Assembly: GCF_023169945.1 (NCBI RefSeq)
Contig: NZ_AP025591.1
Coordinates: 1,882,501-1,946,500, forward strand
Reading direction: 5' to 3'
DNA from: Anaeromyxobacter oryzae
Lineage (GTDB): Bacteria > Myxococcota > Myxococcia > Myxococcales > Anaeromyxobacteraceae
Length of the DNA stretch: 64,000 nt
Below the pieces are notes generated by a model. The model saw only the letters and a list, made by a program, of their open reading frames with translations, was not told the DNA's origin and did no database searches. The position numbers and the translations under genes were made by a program. Of this stretch, positions 63,179 through 64,000 are shown one piece after another (the first letter of the stretch is position 1; each line of letters begins with the position of its first letter).

Positions 63179-64000
63179 ATGGCGAGAAGCGGCGAAATCC
63201 TCGTCGGCCTGGACATCGGCACGACGAAGATCTGCGCCATCGTCGGCGAGGTGACCGACGACGGCACGATCGACATCATCGGCATCGGCTCGCACCCGTC
63301 GAAGGGGTTGCGGAAGGGCGTCGTCGTCAACATCGACGCCACCGTCGCCTCGATCAAGCGCGCGATCGAGGAGGCCGAGCACATGGCGGGGTGCGAGATC
63401 ACCACCGTCTACACGGGGATCGCCGGCGGCCACATCAAGGCGTTCCCGTCTCACGGCGTCGTCGCGGTGAAGGACAAGGAGGTCCGGCAGCAGGACGTCG
63501 ATCGCGTCATCGACCAGGCGAAGGCCGTGGCGATCCCGCTCGACCGCGAGGTGATCCACGTCCTCCCGCAGGAGTTCGTGGTCGACGACCAGGACGGCGT
63601 GAAGGAGCCGGTGGGGATGAGCGGCGTGCGCCTCGAGGCGAAGGCGCTCATCGTGACCGGCGCGGTCTCGTCCGCCCAGAACATCGTGAAGTGCGCCCAG
63701 CGCACGGGCCTGAACGTCGCCGACATCGTGCTGCAGCCCCTCGCGTCCTCGCTCGCGACGCTCAGCGACGACGAGAAGGAGCTCGGCGTCTGCCTCGTGG
63801 ACATCGGCGGGGGGACGACCGACATCGCCATCTTCCACAACGGCTCCATCCAGCACACGGCCGTCATCTCCCTCGGCGGCAACCACCTCACGAACGACGT
63901 CGCGGTCGGGCTCCGCACGCCCACGCACGAGGCGGAGCGGCTCAAGAAGCAGTACGGCTGCGCCGTCGCGTCGATGGTGGACAAGTCCGACACCATCGAG
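63179..64000 (+). CDS. ftsA: Cell division protein FtsA (3' end outside window)
   Basis: The 274 visible residues read as FtsA from the start: ILVGLDIGTTKICAIVGEV (actin-like phosphate 1), EEAEHMAGCEITTVYTGIAG, PQEFVVDDQDGVKEPVGMSG (1C domain) and VCLVDIGGGTTDIAIFHNG (phosphate 2). FtsA tethers FtsZ to the membrane and recruits division proteins. The start ATG at 63179 has GGAGG upstream. No stop occurs before the window ends, so the C-terminal amphipathic helix cannot be seen. Confidence 0.97.
   Translation, partial: MARSGEILVGLDIGTTKICAIVGEVTDDGTIDIIGIGSHPSKGLRKGVVVNIDATVASIKRAIEEAEHMAGCEITTVYTGIAGGHIKAFPSHGVVAVKDKEVRQQDVDRVIDQAKAVAIPLDREVIHVLPQEFVVDDQDGVKEPVGMSGVRLEAKALIVTGAVSSAQNIVKCAQRTGLNVADIVLQPLASSLATLSDDEKELGVCLVDIGGGTTDIAIFHNGSIQHTAVISLGGNHLTNDVAVGLRTPTHEAERLKKQYGCAVASMVDKSDTIE

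Overview
The window is a very GC-rich bacterial chromosome segment, most likely from the Anaeromyxobacter lineage of Myxococcota. This assignment is inferred from gene content and not from a database match. The evidence is a PEGA-type Ser/Thr kinase beside an FHA protein, PilZ-receiver and symporter-kinase signalling proteins, CXXCH-rich cytochromes, a selenocysteine formate dehydrogenase, and an mraZ-led dcw cluster. Coding density is high, with many ATGA/GTGA overlaps and frequent GTG starts. I saw no rRNA, tRNA, CRISPR array or prophage.

Layout. 1-4.7 kb: end of a histidine kinase, an O-methyltransferase, an EpmA-type lysyltransferase and a lipoprotein resembling an M2/M3 metallopeptidase that has lost a zinc ligand. 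4.9-6.5 kb: bioH-bioC for pimeloyl-ACP synthesis. 6.6-10 kb: an ECF sigma factor with no standard start codon, a membrane anti-sigma-like protein with an outside CBM48/AMPK-type glycan-binding domain, a predicted beta-barrel and a second CBM48-like lipoprotein, all overlapping or abutting, then a secreted helical protein. 10-12.4 kb: a non-RD Ser/Thr kinase with PEGA domains plus an FHA membrane protein. 12.4-14.6 kb (minus): PilZ-receiver protein, biotin carrier protein and crotonase. 15-18.4 kb: SDR, EamA transporter, TrpB2. 18.4-20.4 kb: an HNH endonuclease gene bracketed by long inverted repeats. 20.4-24.4 kb (minus): receiver, 2-TM protein and symporter-histidine kinase operon. 24.6-27.2 kb: NitT/TauT-type ABC importer. 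27.4-29.3 kb: two secreted Ala/Pro-rich proteins, one with a 30-bp minisatellite. 29.6-35.1 kb: fdnGHI-fdhE, with UGA read as selenocysteine at codon 196. 35.1-42.2 kb: accessory genes, including an endonuclease V homologue that has lost its catalytic residues.

42.4-64 kb is the cell-division and peptidoglycan cluster: mraZ, a STAS protein, rsmH, ftsL, ftsI, murE, murF, mraY, murD, ftsW, murG, murC, murB, ddl, then ftsQ and ftsA (cut by the window end). These genes make the UDP-MurNAc-pentapeptide and lipid II precursors and the septal synthase and divisome. A promoter and four 10-bp-spaced MraZ-type boxes precede mraZ. Between ddl and ftsQ the cluster is interrupted by a 4-kb opposite-strand cassette encoding a triheme and a decaheme-like cytochrome c, two paralogous redoxin-TPR proteins and a lipoprotein.
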